This document shows positions 1 through 8,330 of a stretch of 34,394 nucleotides of DNA, in pieces. The DNA is from Candidatus Kutchimonas denitrificans. GTDB lineage: Bacteria > Gemmatimonadota > Gemmatimonadetes > Palauibacterales > KS3-K002. A program made the translations under genes and the position numbers. The stretch covers positions 1 through 34,394 of the forward strand of contig JAACAK010000125.1 of the NCBI GenBank assembly GCA_011774835.1, read 5' to 3'. The stretch's first letter is position 1, and every line of letters begins with the position of its first letter. The notes under the pieces were generated by a model. It saw only the letters and a list, made by a program, of their open reading frames with translations, was not told the origin of the DNA and did not search any database.

Positions 1-695
1 CGTCCGATCGCGATGAAGCCCCGCCAGGCACGAGTGTCGGGATCGTCTCGATCGAAGGGGAAGGGAAGCCAGAGACGCACGTAATCGAGATCAGGAATCT
101 CCAGACCCGACGGCAATACGCCCACCACCGTGAACGACTCCCCGTCGATCTCGATCGAGCGGCCGATCGCACTCGTGTCGGCCCCGAACCGTTCGACCCA
201 GAGCTGATGGCTGAGAACCGTGACGTGCGGCATGTCGGCGCCCACCGCGTTTCCGTGCGGATCCAGCGAGCCCACTTCGTCGGGCTCGAAGACGCGACCG
301 AGCAAAGGCTGCACTCCGAGTGCGCGGAAGAACCCGGGCGTGGCCAGACCGCCGTTAACTCCGAAGCTCTCCTCACCGATTCGAGCGTGGAGCGGCCAGC
401 TCCGGGCCGCGCCCAGCGCCGCCAGCGTCCCGCTCGCCTCCGCCCAATCGCGAGCGTTGGAGGCCGAGGCGACACAAAATCCCTCCAGCCGCGGGCTGTC
501 TTCGCAGACGATCACCAGGCGGTCCGATTCGACGAACGGCAACGGGCGCAGCAGGATCCCGTTCACCACGGTAAAGATCGAAGTCGTCGCACCGATCCCC
601 AGCGCCAGCACGACGACCGCGACGAGGCTGAAGCCCGGGTCTCGACTCAAGAGGCGCAAGCCAAACCGCAGATCGCTCCGCATACGATCGATCAT
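1..695 (-). CDS. ABC transporter permease, MacB/FtsX (ADOP) type, 5' part
   Basis: Reading the minus strand from an ATG at 693-695 gives about 231 codons that run off the left edge without a stop. The N-terminus (MIDRMRSDLRFGLRLL) is followed by a hydrophobic segment at about residues 18-40 (FSLVAVVVLALGIGATTSIF) and then by FTVVNGILLRPLPF. This is the signature of the MacB-like core permeases that occur in many copies in Acidobacteria and Gemmatimonadota (ADOP family). After the first membrane helix comes the large periplasmic domain, with motifs such as GVQPLLGRVF, VLSHQLWVERFG and IGRSIEIDGE(S)FTVVGVLP. The family acts in export or in lipoprotein/antimicrobial efflux with an ATPase partner; the substrate here cannot be told. 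A GGAGAG ribosome site lies 5 nt before the ATG. Full members have about 800 residues, so most of the gene lies outside the window. Confidence 0.9.
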   Translation of the reverse strand, partial: MIDRMRSDLRFGLRLLSRDPGFSLVAVVVLALGIGATTSIFTVVNGILLRPLPFVESDRLVIVCEDSPRLEGFCVASASNARDWAEASGTLAALGAARSWPLHARIGEESFGVNGGLATPGFFRALGVQPLLGRVFEPDEVGSLDPHGNAVGADMPHVTVLSHQLWVERFGADTSAIGRSIEIDGESFTVVGVLPSGLEIPDLDYVRLWLPFPFDRDDPDTRAWRGFIAIG

Positions 696-960
696 CAGGG
701 CTCTCCGTTCATGCCCAAAAACGGTGAGTGGTCGGGGCTACGGAGGGTCGTTGCAAGGTGCGGGCCAGCTTCAACCGTGGGCCATAAGTCTCGAAATGTC
801 AAACAAATGATCTGCGGGGCTCGTGTAACCTCTGATCCGCTTTGACCGCTGCCGGGAGGGCTCATCCCAATAGCGGACAGTCACGGCCGACGTCTCGCTC
901 GCTCTCGCCGACGCGCCGCCGTACCTTCAAGCTCGAGCCACTTCAGCAGGGAGGGTCGGG

Positions 961-2409
961 ATGCCCGCTCAGTCCCACGACATTCGCTACGTCTGCCTCT
1001 CCGATATGCACCTGGGGGAGGCGGACAGTATCCTCACGCCGTTGCAGCGCGGGACCCGCGAGGTCGACGCGACGTCGGTGGACCCGGTGCTGGAGGGGCT
1101 GGTGGTGTGCCTCGAGCACCTGATCGACGGCAACCGGGGCGATCGGCGGCCAACACTGATCCTGAACGGGGACGCGCTCGAGCTGGCTTTCGGTACGTTC
1201 AGCGATGCGCTGACCAACTTCGAGCGCCTGGCGCGCCTCCTCCTCGAGCGGGAGCTGTTCGATCTGCTGGTCTACATCCCGGGGAACCACGACCATCACA
1301 TCTGGGAGGTCGCTCGGGAGACGCAGTACGGCAACATGATCGGCGAACCCGGGGCGGGACAGTTGCCGCCCCTGCGCCACGTGACCTCGCTCCGACTCGA
1401 GGGGGCGGTGCCAGCCTTCCTGCTCAACAAGATTATCGATTGGATCCACGAACCCGTTGGTGGAGACCACGCGGAACACGAGATCGTCGTCGCGTATCCC
1501 AACCTGGCGCTCCTCGATGGCTCAGAGAGGCGCTGCGTGCTTTTCCATCATGGTCATTACGTCGAGCCGGTCTATCACTTCTTCAGCAAGCTGCTGCGCT
1601 GGCTATTCCCCGACCGGCCCCATCCCGAGAGCATAGATGAAGTGGAGGCCGAGAACTTCGCCTGGATCGAGTTCATCTGGTCGCTGCTCGGCCGCTCCGG
1701 AGGCGCGGGTGCGGATGTCCGGCGCTTGTTCCGGACGCTGCGTGATCCAGCCAAGTTCGATCGTTTCTCTGACGACCTGGCGCGTCGGGCGGTAGAGGTG
1801 GCGGATGTTCCGTGGATACCCGGCGATGTTCTGGAGCGAATCGCGCTGAGGAGCGGCATCCGATGGTTGGGGCCGAGGCTTTCCGGCGAGCGCTCGCGAC
1901 GGCGGGTCGTGTTCTCTTCCGAAGTTCGGGAAGGGATCGAGAGCTACCTGTTCGGACCCACGTTTCGGCAGCTGCGAGAAGAGCTCGGAAAGATTCCCGA
2001 CGAGCTAACGTTCGTCTTCGGCCACACGCACAAGCCGTTCGAGGCGGTCCTCGCAGGACCAGGGGCCGACGGTTCCGTTAAGGTCTACAACACGGGCGGC
2101 TGGCCCATCGATTCGATCGAGCCGTTCCCCTCCATGGGTGCCTCGATCCTGCTTCTGAACGAGACGCTGGACGTGGCAGCCCTGCGCGTGTTCAACGACG
2201 GCGAGGGGAGCGGCCAGGTGACGTTCGAGATCAGGTCCGCGACTGCCAACGAGCCCGGCGCCGAGTTCCGCGGCGAATTGGAGAAACGCCTGCGCCCGAC
2301 CTCCGGCACACTCGCTGAGCCCTGGCAGGATCTCGAGAGCCGCATCCGCGACGCGGTTGCCCGGCGCCGGCGTTATCACGAGGAGGCACCCGATGCGGCC
2401 AATCGATGA
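961..2409 (+). CDS. Calcineurin-like metallophosphoesterase
   Basis: A 482-residue cytoplasmic protein with the full set of two-metal phosphoesterase motifs: D15-x-H17 (SDMHLGE), GD71-ALE, GNHD at 108-111, an HHGH motif near residue 200, and GHTH (FGHTHKPFE) near residue 350. It most resembles the UDP-2,3-diacylglucosamine hydrolase-like branch, but it is about twice the length of LpxH. A helical insert sits between the GNHD and GHTH blocks (residues about 215-310), so the substrate is unknown. The start was chosen for the GGGAGG ribosome site just upstream of 961 and because the first motif follows directly. Its last 17 bases overlap the next gene, a HAD phosphatase, which suggests translational coupling and a shared process. 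The 265 bp upstream separate it from the divergent permease. Confidence 0.9.
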   Translation: MPAQSHDIRYVCLSDMHLGEADSILTPLQRGTREVDATSVDPVLEGLVVCLEHLIDGNRGDRRPTLILNGDALELAFGTFSDALTNFERLARLLLERELFDLLVYIPGNHDHHIWEVARETQYGNMIGEPGAGQLPPLRHVTSLRLEGAVPAFLLNKIIDWIHEPVGGDHAEHEIVVAYPNLALLDGSERRCVLFHHGHYVEPVYHFFSKLLRWLFPDRPHPESIDEVEAENFAWIEFIWSLLGRSGGAGADVRRLFRTLRDPAKFDRFSDDLARRAVEVADVPWIPGDVLERIALRSGIRWLGPRLSGERSRRRVVFSSEVREGIESYLFGPTFRQLREELGKIPDELTFVFGHTHKPFEAVLAGPGADGSVKVYNTGGWPIDSIEPFPSMGASILLLNETLDVAALRVFNDGEGSGQVTFEIRSATANEPGAEFRGELEKRLRPTSGTLAEPWQDLESRIRDAVARRRRYHEEAPDAANR

Positions 2410-3196
2410 GATGGACCGGGAGACCTGCGGCAACCTGGCTGGCATCGCATTCGACATCGACGACACGGTCACACGCCACGGGCAGCTCGAGCTGCCGGCC
2501 TTCCGGGCCATGCACGAGCTGCGGGCCGGCGGCCTGCGTCTGATCGCCGTGACCGGCCGTCCACTCGGTTGGGTGGATGTCCTGGCGCTCCACTGGCCCG
2601 TCGATGCTGCGGTGGGCGAAAACGGTGCCGGATGGGTCTGGAGAGACGGGGAGATCCCACGGGAGGGTTACTTCGAAGATCTGGAAGGGCGGGGCCGGTA
2701 CCCGGTAACCTTCGAGCGGGTGAGGCGACGGGTGGCGGACGCGTTGCCTCACGTCAAGCCGGCGATCGATCAGCGAGCGCGCCGTTGCGACCTGGCCTTC
2801 GATGTTGGGGAGACGGTCCAGCTGCCGCAGCCCGATATCGATCATCTCGTTGCGCTGATCGAGGAAACCGGGGCGCGTAGCGCCGTCTCCAGCGTCCACG
2901 CCCACGCGATACCCGGCGATTGGGACAAGGCGCGAGGCGTCGTACGGGCGGCACGCGATGCGCTGGGGGTGGAAATCGTCGACGAGTTGCCCCGCTGGCT
3001 GTTCATCGGCGACAGCGAAAACGACTCCGCCGCCTTCGCTTACTTTCCCGTCAGCGTCGGCGTGGCGAACGTCGAACGCTACGTGCCTCGCATGCGGCAA
3101 CCGCCGCGCTTCGTGACGCGTCTCGATCGGGGCCGGGGGTTCGCCGAGCTGGCCAGTCACGTCCTCGCCGCCCGCCGCCCGAAGCGCGGCAAGTAA
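2393..3196 (+). CDS. HAD-superfamily phosphatase (Cof / sucrose-phosphatase-like, subclass IIB)
   Basis: A 267-residue haloacid-dehalogenase hydrolase. Motif I is FDIDDTVT, with nucleophile D21, acid/base D23 and T25; motif II lies near VTGRP; the motif III lysine is probably K179 (GDWDKARG); motif IV is GDSENDSAAF at 206-215. The segment between motifs II and III would form the C2-type cap found in sugar-phosphate phosphatases (sucrose-6-phosphate, mannosyl-3-phosphoglycerate, Cof types). The sugar cannot be assigned. The ATG at 2393 was preferred over an upstream TTG at 2357 because AGGAGG at 2381-2386 sits six bases before it. The gene overlaps the 3' end of the phosphoesterase by 17 bp, so the two are probably co-translated. 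Confidence 0.88.
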   Translation: MRPIDEMDRETCGNLAGIAFDIDDTVTRHGQLELPAFRAMHELRAGGLRLIAVTGRPLGWVDVLALHWPVDAAVGENGAGWVWRDGEIPREGYFEDLEGRGRYPVTFERVRRRVADALPHVKPAIDQRARRCDLAFDVGETVQLPQPDIDHLVALIEETGARSAVSSVHAHAIPGDWDKARGVVRAARDALGVEIVDELPRWLFIGDSENDSAAFAYFPVSVGVANVERYVPRMRQPPRFVTRLDRGRGFAELASHVLAARRPKRGK

Positions 3197-3307
3197 GCCG
3201 CGGCGGGGCTTTCGTAGCCGCCGAGGCGACTGTATTGTGCGCTTGACTCACCTCGTGATAGGCCGGGCCCCAACGCCGATCCCAGCACTCCCCGGGAGGC
3301 GTGCGAC

Positions 3308-3976
3308 ATGTCCCGCAAGTATGTGTCCAACAAGGACGAATCGGTTCGTATCTTCAAGAGCGATCTCCTGGAGTTCTTCACCCACGTTCACCCCGCGGTT
3401 CCGCATGTCCTTTATATCCCGGTCATCGCCTTCGTCCTTTATCTGAGCGGCTCCCGCGGTGCAGGGATCACGGAGATCGCCGCGATGTTCGTGCTCGGCC
3501 TCCTGCTCTGGACGGTTGCCGAGTACTTGGTGCACCGGTTCGTGTTCCACATGGGCCCCGAGCTCGAGGGCGAGGTTCGGGAGATCGTAGCGGGCCTCGA
3601 GCCCGGGGAGCCGGCGTTCGCTCATATGAAGACCTTGCGCCAGAGACACTACTTCCTGGCGCACGGCGTGCATCACGATTTTCCCAACGATACGCGACGA
3701 CTGGTGATGCCTCCCTCCTTGAGCGTTCCGCTCGCCGTCGTGTTCTACCTCGTCTTCCGTTTCAGCTTCGGCGCGATCGACGGCCCCGCGGCATTCGCCG
3801 GCTTCACCTTCGGCTATCTGATCTACGATACGATTCACTATGTCGTCCACCACTTTTCGATCCGTAACCCGGCCCTGCTCTACCTGAAGAAGAAGCACTA
3901 CCGGCACCATTATCAGGATTCGACCCGGGACTTCGGAGTCAGCAACCCGCTCTGGGACATCGTGCTGCGCACCTGA
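3308..3976 (+). CDS. Fatty acid hydroxylase / sterol desaturase superfamily membrane protein
   Basis: A 222-residue membrane protein of the di-iron fatty acid hydroxylase family. It shows the expected histidine clusters: H76-x4-H81 (HRFVFH), H119-GVHH-123, H177-x3-HH182 and H197-YRHH-201. Between them lie about four hydrophobic segments (about 32-48, 54-72, 138-156 and 160-180). The spacing resembles the catalytic domain of fatty acid 2-hydroxylases (Scs7/FAH type) without their cytochrome b5 domain. It would insert a hydroxyl into a lipid acyl chain using O2 and an external electron donor; the exact lipid is not known. It lies 112 bp after the HAD gene and is followed by a strong hairpin at 4005-4038, so it probably ends the transcript. 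Confidence 0.85.
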   Translation: MSRKYVSNKDESVRIFKSDLLEFFTHVHPAVPHVLYIPVIAFVLYLSGSRGAGITEIAAMFVLGLLLWTVAEYLVHRFVFHMGPELEGEVREIVAGLEPGEPAFAHMKTLRQRHYFLAHGVHHDFPNDTRRLVMPPSLSVPLAVVFYLVFRFSFGAIDGPAAFAGFTFGYLIYDTIHYVVHHFSIRNPALLYLKKKHYRHHYQDSTRDFGVSNPLWDIVLRT

Positions 3977-4004
3977 GCCCGGTCCGCCGCCTGGACGACT
4001 CTGA

Positions 4005-4038
4005 CAGGGGCCTCGCCGAGCATGCGGCGGGGCCCCTG
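4005..4038 (+). terminator. Hairpin after the hydroxylase gene
   Basis: Two 14-base arms (4005-4018 and 4025-4038) pair throughout, with one G-U wobble, around a six-base loop. The structure begins 28 bp after the hydroxylase stop and before the sigma factor start. There is no long T-run after it, so it is a terminator candidate rather than a classical intrinsic terminator. Confidence 0.55.
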
Positions 4039-4112
4039 GCTGTTGCAGGCGTTTCCGAGGTGCCCGGCCGTGTTTGCATGGCGGCGCGTCTTCGAATCAG
4101 ATTGTCGCGTCT

Positions 4113-4685
4113 ATGCACGATCGATCTCCCGAGGTCACCCGGCTGCTACGGGCAGCGCGCGATGGCGATGCGACCGCCTTCGACCGCTTGCTGCCCCTCG
4201 TCTACGCGGAGTTGAAGTCGATAGCCGATCGGCAGTTGCGCCGGGAGCGGGCCGGCCACACGCTGGGGACTACCGGCCTGGTCCACGAGGCGTACCTGAA
4301 GCTGGTGGACCAATCGGGAGTAGAGTGGGAGAATCGGGCTCACTTCTATGCCGTGGCCTCCCGGGCGATGCGACAGGTACTGATCGACTACGCGCGCCGG
4401 CGCGCGGCGCAGAAGCGAGGTGGTGATCGGGAGCGGCAGACCCTGGAGGAGCTACCGGCAGCGGATTCGATCGAGCCCGAGGAGCTGCTCGCTCTCGATG
4501 CCGCCCTCGATCGTCTCGGCCAGATGGACGAAAGGCTGCGAAAGGTCGTCGAGTACCGATTCTTCGGAGGCATGAAGGAAGACGAGATCGCTGACACACT
4601 GGGGGTTACGCCGCGTACGGTGCAGCGCGATTGGGTGAAGGCGCGGGCCTGGCTGCATAAAGAGCTCTATCCGCCGGAGGGCTAG
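4113..4685 (+). CDS. ECF sigma factor (Sig-70_X6 / TIGR02999-like)
   Basis: A 190-residue extracytoplasmic-function sigma factor. Region 2 spans about residues 8-98 (LVYAELKSIADRQLRRER, TTGLVHEAYLKLVDQ, HFYAVASRAMRQVLIDYAR). Region 4 spans about 130-183 with a helix-turn-helix near 156-180 (KEDEIADTLGVTPRTVQRDW). This motif set matches the ECF group that often sits beside serine/threonine kinases in Planctomycetes, Acidobacteria and Gemmatimonadota. No anti-sigma factor is seen next to it. The gene overlaps the kinase by one base (TAG/GTG at 4683-4687), which makes the kinase the likely partner or regulator. The ATG at 4113 was chosen over a TTG at 4074; neither has a strong ribosome site. 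Confidence 0.9.
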   Translation: MHDRSPEVTRLLRAARDGDATAFDRLLPLVYAELKSIADRQLRRERAGHTLGTTGLVHEAYLKLVDQSGVEWENRAHFYAVASRAMRQVLIDYARRRAAQKRGGDRERQTLEELPAADSIEPEELLALDAALDRLGQMDERLRKVVEYRFFGGMKEDEIADTLGVTPRTVQRDWVKARAWLHKELYPPEG

Positions 4686-7600
4686 TGTCCGCTAACGATT
4701 TCAGGCGCATCTTCCGGCTCTTCGAAGCGGCCCTCGCCAGGCCGGCCTCGGATCGGCGAGCCTGGTTGGCCCGGGAGTGCGCCGGCGAGCCGGAGCTCCA
4801 CAGCGAGGTCGCCGGGATGCTGGCCGCTCACGAACGGGCCGGGGGCATCCTCGATCGGTCGTTGGAAGATGTCGTTTCCGGGCCCCTGGATCCGCGGGAC
4901 GAGGGGGCGGAAGTCGAGGCGTCCGTCGGGCCCTACCGGTTGGAGCGTGAGATCGGGCGCGGCGGCATGGGCGTGGTCTACCTGGCCTACGATCCCCGGC
5001 TCGATCGCCACGTGGCGATCAAGTTCCTGCCCAGCGGCCTACAGGCCAGCCGGGAAGCAAAGGCCCGCTTTCTGGTGGAGGCGCGGGCCGCCTCGACGCT
5101 CGACCATCCGAACATCTGCACCATCCACGACATAGGCGAAAGCGGGGCGGGTCGCCTCTACATCGTGATGGCGTACTACGAAGGCCGCTCCCTGGCCGAG
5201 CGGATCGGCGCGGGGCCGCTGCCGCTGGACGAGGCGCTGGACATCACCGCAGCGGTCGCGGCCGGACTCGGCCGAGCGCACGAGGCCGGCATCGTCCACC
5301 GTGATGTGAAACCGGCGAACATCATGCTGACCGACGCCGGCGTGGTGAAGATCCTGGACTTCGGAGTGGCGAAGCTGGAAGGAGGAGCCACTCTCACCGA
5401 CCCGGGCTTTCTGCTGGGCACTCCGGCCTACATGTCGCCCGAACAGCTGTGGGGGGAGGAGATCGACCACCGGACGGACCTCTGGTCGCTGGGGGTCGTT
5501 CTGTTCGAGATGTTGGCCGGGAAGAGACCGTTTCGTGGGGACCGCGGCGAACTGTTTCAGGCCATAGTGAAAGGCGAGCCGCCGGACCTGAGCGATGCAC
5601 GAGGTGATCTGCCGGTCGGTGTCGACACGGTGCTGCGACGGTTGCTCAGTAAGTCGCCGGGCGAACGCTACCCCACCGCCCCTCGTCTGATCGCCGATAT
5701 CGATGCGTTGCGATCGTCGCGAGCGCTGACATCGGATCTGTCCGCACCGGCACCGAAGGTCCGTGGGAACTTGCCGACTTCGCTGACCAGCTTCGTCGGT
5801 CGGGAAGCCGAACTGGAGTACGCCCGCGAGCTGCTGAGCCGAACTCGTCTGCTCACGCTCACCGGTGCGGGGGGTACCGGAAAGACGCGCCTGGCGCTGC
5901 AGCTCGCGTGGAACGTGGCCGCCGGGTACCGGGACGGGGTGTTCTTCGTTCGGCTGGGCACGATCACAGATCCCGACCTGGTCGCGCCGACCATCGCCCA
6001 GACGCTCGGCTATGCCGACACCGCGTCGGGCCCCGTTCTCGCCGTGTTGCAGACAGCGCTCCGTGACCAGGAGCTCCTGCTCGTGCTCGACAATTTCGAG
6101 CAGGTCGCCGAGGCGGCTTCGTTGCTGACTCAGCTCCTCGAAAGCTGTCTCGATCTGAAAATCATCGTCACCAGCCGTGCACCACTCCGCGTGACCGGGG
6201 AACAGGAGCTCCCCGTGCCACCACTGAGCGTTCCAGAGCGAGACGAAGAGCCGTCGGCGCGAGCGCTGAAGAGCTACTCGGCCGTCGGGCTGTTCGTCGA
6301 CCGGGCCAACGCGGCTTCGCCGGGTTTCGAGCTCACCGACGGGAACGCGCCGGCGGTGAGCGAGCTGTGCCGACGATTGGACGGTTTGCCCCTGGCCATC
6401 GAGCTCGCCGCCGCTCGCATCAAACTCCTGTCGCCGGAAGCGATGCTGGCACGCCTGAGCGAACGGCTCGATCTGCCCGGCGGCGGCGCCCGCGATCGGC
6501 CCGAACGGCATCAGACACTCCGTCAGACCGTCGGCTGGAGCTACGAGCTGCTGGATCCGCCCGTGCAGCGTCTCTTTCGCCAGATCTCGGTGTTCGTTGG
6601 CGGCTGCACTCTGGGGGCGATCGAGGCCGTGTGCGGTGCCGTCGCGGCCGACATCGACGTGATCGAGGGCGTGGCGGCTCTCGTGGATCACAGTCTGTTG
6701 CGACGCGTGGGCGTGAGCGGCGACGAGCCTCGATTCTCGCTGTTGGGCACCATACGGCGCTTCGGCCTGGAGGAACTGGAGAGGGCGGGCGAGTCGGAAG
6801 CGGCCAGTCGGGCCCACGCCGAGTACTATCTCGCTTTCGCCGAGCGGGCGGCTCCCGAGCTAACCGGCCGTGAGCCGGCGGAATGGCTCGATCGTCTGGA
6901 TGCCGAGCACGATAACCTGCGCGCGGTGCTGGCCTGGGCTGAGAGTACCGGCGCGGAGGAGGTGGGATTGCGGTTGGCGGGCGCGCTGTGGCGTTTCTGG
7001 CTCGTCCGCGGCCATCTGGTCGAAGGGCGCCGACGGCTGGAAGCGCTTCTGGCGGACAATGGTTCGGCATCGGCAGCGGTCCGGGCGGCCGCGCTCAACG
7101 GGCTGGGCACCCTGACCCACAATCACGGTGACAACGTTGTGGCGCGCGAGTACCTGGAAGAAAGCCTGGAGCTGTTCCGAAAGGCGGCGGAGCGGCGCGG
7201 AACCGCGGCCGTACTGAACAACCTGAGTTGGGTCGCCGCGGAGCTGTGCGATTTCGACCGGGCGCGGGAGCTGGCCGAGGAGGCGTTGGGGCTTTGCCGC
7301 GAGCTCGGCGAGACGCGGGGCATCGCTCTGGCGGTGAACAACCTGGGTTGGGTCGCGTGCTACCGTGGCGAGTGTCGAGAGGCCTGCCGCCATTTCGAGG
7401 AGAGCCTCGCGCTGCGCCGAGCGGTGGAGGATCGTCGCGGCGTCGCCTTCGCGCAGTGCAATCTGGCCTGGGCGCGTCAGTACCTCGGCGAGTACGACGA
7501 GGCCTGCGAGCTGATCGACGAAGCGATGGCGATCCTGCGGCCCGTCGATGACCGAACGCTGCTGGGCTGGGCGCTCAACGCGCGGAGCCTGATCGCGCTG

Positions 7601-8239
7601 AGCCGGGGGGATCTGGATCGGGCCGAGGATCTGGTCAACGAGTTGATCGAGATGTGGCAGGAAGGGTGGAACCGATCGGTGTTCGCCTGGGCCCTGAACG
7701 TGCTGGGGCAGACCCATCTGGATCGAGGCGAACTGGACGCGGCGGAGCGCGTGCTGAGCGAGGCGCGATCACACTGGCAGGCGATCGAGAGCTCGTGGGG
7801 CCTGGCCGAGACGACGCAGGCCCTGGGTTCGTTGGCCGCGGCGCGCGGCGACAACGCGGATGCCCGCGAACTCTACCGGGAAAGTCTGAGACGGCATCGC
7901 CGGCACAGAAACAAGCGTGGGATGGCCGAATCGCTCGAGGCGATAGCCGACATAGCTGCGGCTGAGGGCGATGCTTCAACTGCCACACACCTGCTTGCCT
8001 CCGCCGACGTCATCCGCGGGGAGATCGAGGTGCCGGTTCCGCCGCGCCGGCGTGAGGCACACGGCCGTCTCCTCGACCGGCTGCGCAACGACCTTGGTAG
8101 GGCATTCGACTCCACCTGGTCGACTGGAGCGAGCATGGATCGGGAGCAGGCGCTGGAGTTGGCCGCTGCCTCGCGAGGTCAGCGCCCCGGGCCACCGAAC
8201 GGGCAGGCTGGCGCATCCGCAGGAGATCTTACAGATTAG
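4685..8239 (+). CDS. Serine/threonine protein kinase fused to an AfsR/COG3903-like ATPase and TPR repeats
   Basis: An 1184-residue signalling protein. Residues 1-80 form a helical lead. The kinase domain spans about 84-345, with glycine loop GRGGMG (91-96), catalytic K113, HRDVKPAN (205-212), DFG (225-227) and SPE (251-253), so it should be active. A STAND-type ATPase domain follows: SFVGREAELE near 369, Walker A GAGGTGKT (394-401) and Walker B LLLVLDN (464-470), with a winged-helix region near 610-690. From about 760 to 1150 are TPR repeats recognisable by recurring LNNL(S/G)WVA and A-x-LNxLG patterns. No membrane helix is seen, so it is probably cytoplasmic. GTG start at 4685 with GGAGG just upstream and a one-base overlap with the sigma gene. 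It most likely relays a ligand or protein-protein signal to the sigma factor by phosphorylation; that is inference. Confidence 0.93.
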   Translation: MSANDFRRIFRLFEAALARPASDRRAWLARECAGEPELHSEVAGMLAAHERAGGILDRSLEDVVSGPLDPRDEGAEVEASVGPYRLEREIGRGGMGVVYLAYDPRLDRHVAIKFLPSGLQASREAKARFLVEARAASTLDHPNICTIHDIGESGAGRLYIVMAYYEGRSLAERIGAGPLPLDEALDITAAVAAGLGRAHEAGIVHRDVKPANIMLTDAGVVKILDFGVAKLEGGATLTDPGFLLGTPAYMSPEQLWGEEIDHRTDLWSLGVVLFEMLAGKRPFRGDRGELFQAIVKGEPPDLSDARGDLPVGVDTVLRRLLSKSPGERYPTAPRLIADIDALRSSRALTSDLSAPAPKVRGNLPTSLTSFVGREAELEYARELLSRTRLLTLTGAGGTGKTRLALQLAWNVAAGYRDGVFFVRLGTITDPDLVAPTIAQTLGYADTASGPVLAVLQTALRDQELLLVLDNFEQVAEAASLLTQLLESCLDLKIIVTSRAPLRVTGEQELPVPPLSVPERDEEPSARALKSYSAVGLFVDRANAASPGFELTDGNAPAVSELCRRLDGLPLAIELAAARIKLLSPEAMLARLSERLDLPGGGARDRPERHQTLRQTVGWSYELLDPPVQRLFRQISVFVGGCTLGAIEAVCGAVAADIDVIEGVAALVDHSLLRRVGVSGDEPRFSLLGTIRRFGLEELERAGESEAASRAHAEYYLAFAERAAPELTGREPAEWLDRLDAEHDNLRAVLAWAESTGAEEVGLRLAGALWRFWLVRGHLVEGRRRLEALLADNGSASAAVRAAALNGLGTLTHNHGDNVVAREYLEESLELFRKAAERRGTAAVLNNLSWVAAELCDFDRARELAEEALGLCRELGETRGIALAVNNLGWVACYRGECREACRHFEESLALRRAVEDRRGVAFAQCNLAWARQYLGEYDEACELIDEAMAILRPVDDRTLLGWALNARSLIALSRGDLDRAEDLVNELIEMWQEGWNRSVFAWALNVLGQTHLDRGELDAAERVLSEARSHWQAIESSWGLAETTQALGSLAAARGDNADARELYRESLRRHRRHRNKRGMAESLEAIADIAAAEGDASTATHLLASADVIRGEIEVPVPPRRREAHGRLLDRLRNDLGRAFDSTWSTGASMDREQALELAAASRGQRPGPPNGQAGASAGDLTD

Positions 8240-8330
8240 GTTATCCGCGTTTGCTGCGGATGGGCTCGAAACGTTCCCCGTCTCTCCCCCACGGCCCCAG
8301 AGGCCGGCCGGCTTACAAAACAAAGAACCA

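Noticed and set aside
797..802. TTGACA on the minus strand upstream of the ABC permease as a -35 box
   Set aside because: No acceptable -10 box at 16-19 bases from it.
5039..6817. 592-codon open frame antisense to the kinase-ATPase gene
   Set aside because: Shadow of a strongly coding strand; low-complexity composition with no motif.
7971..8330. N-terminal extension of the hybrid histidine kinase
   Set aside because: It overlaps the TPR gene by about 270 bp and reads as Arg/Pro/Ser-rich sequence unlike a domain; the PAS region starts after the ATG at 8331.
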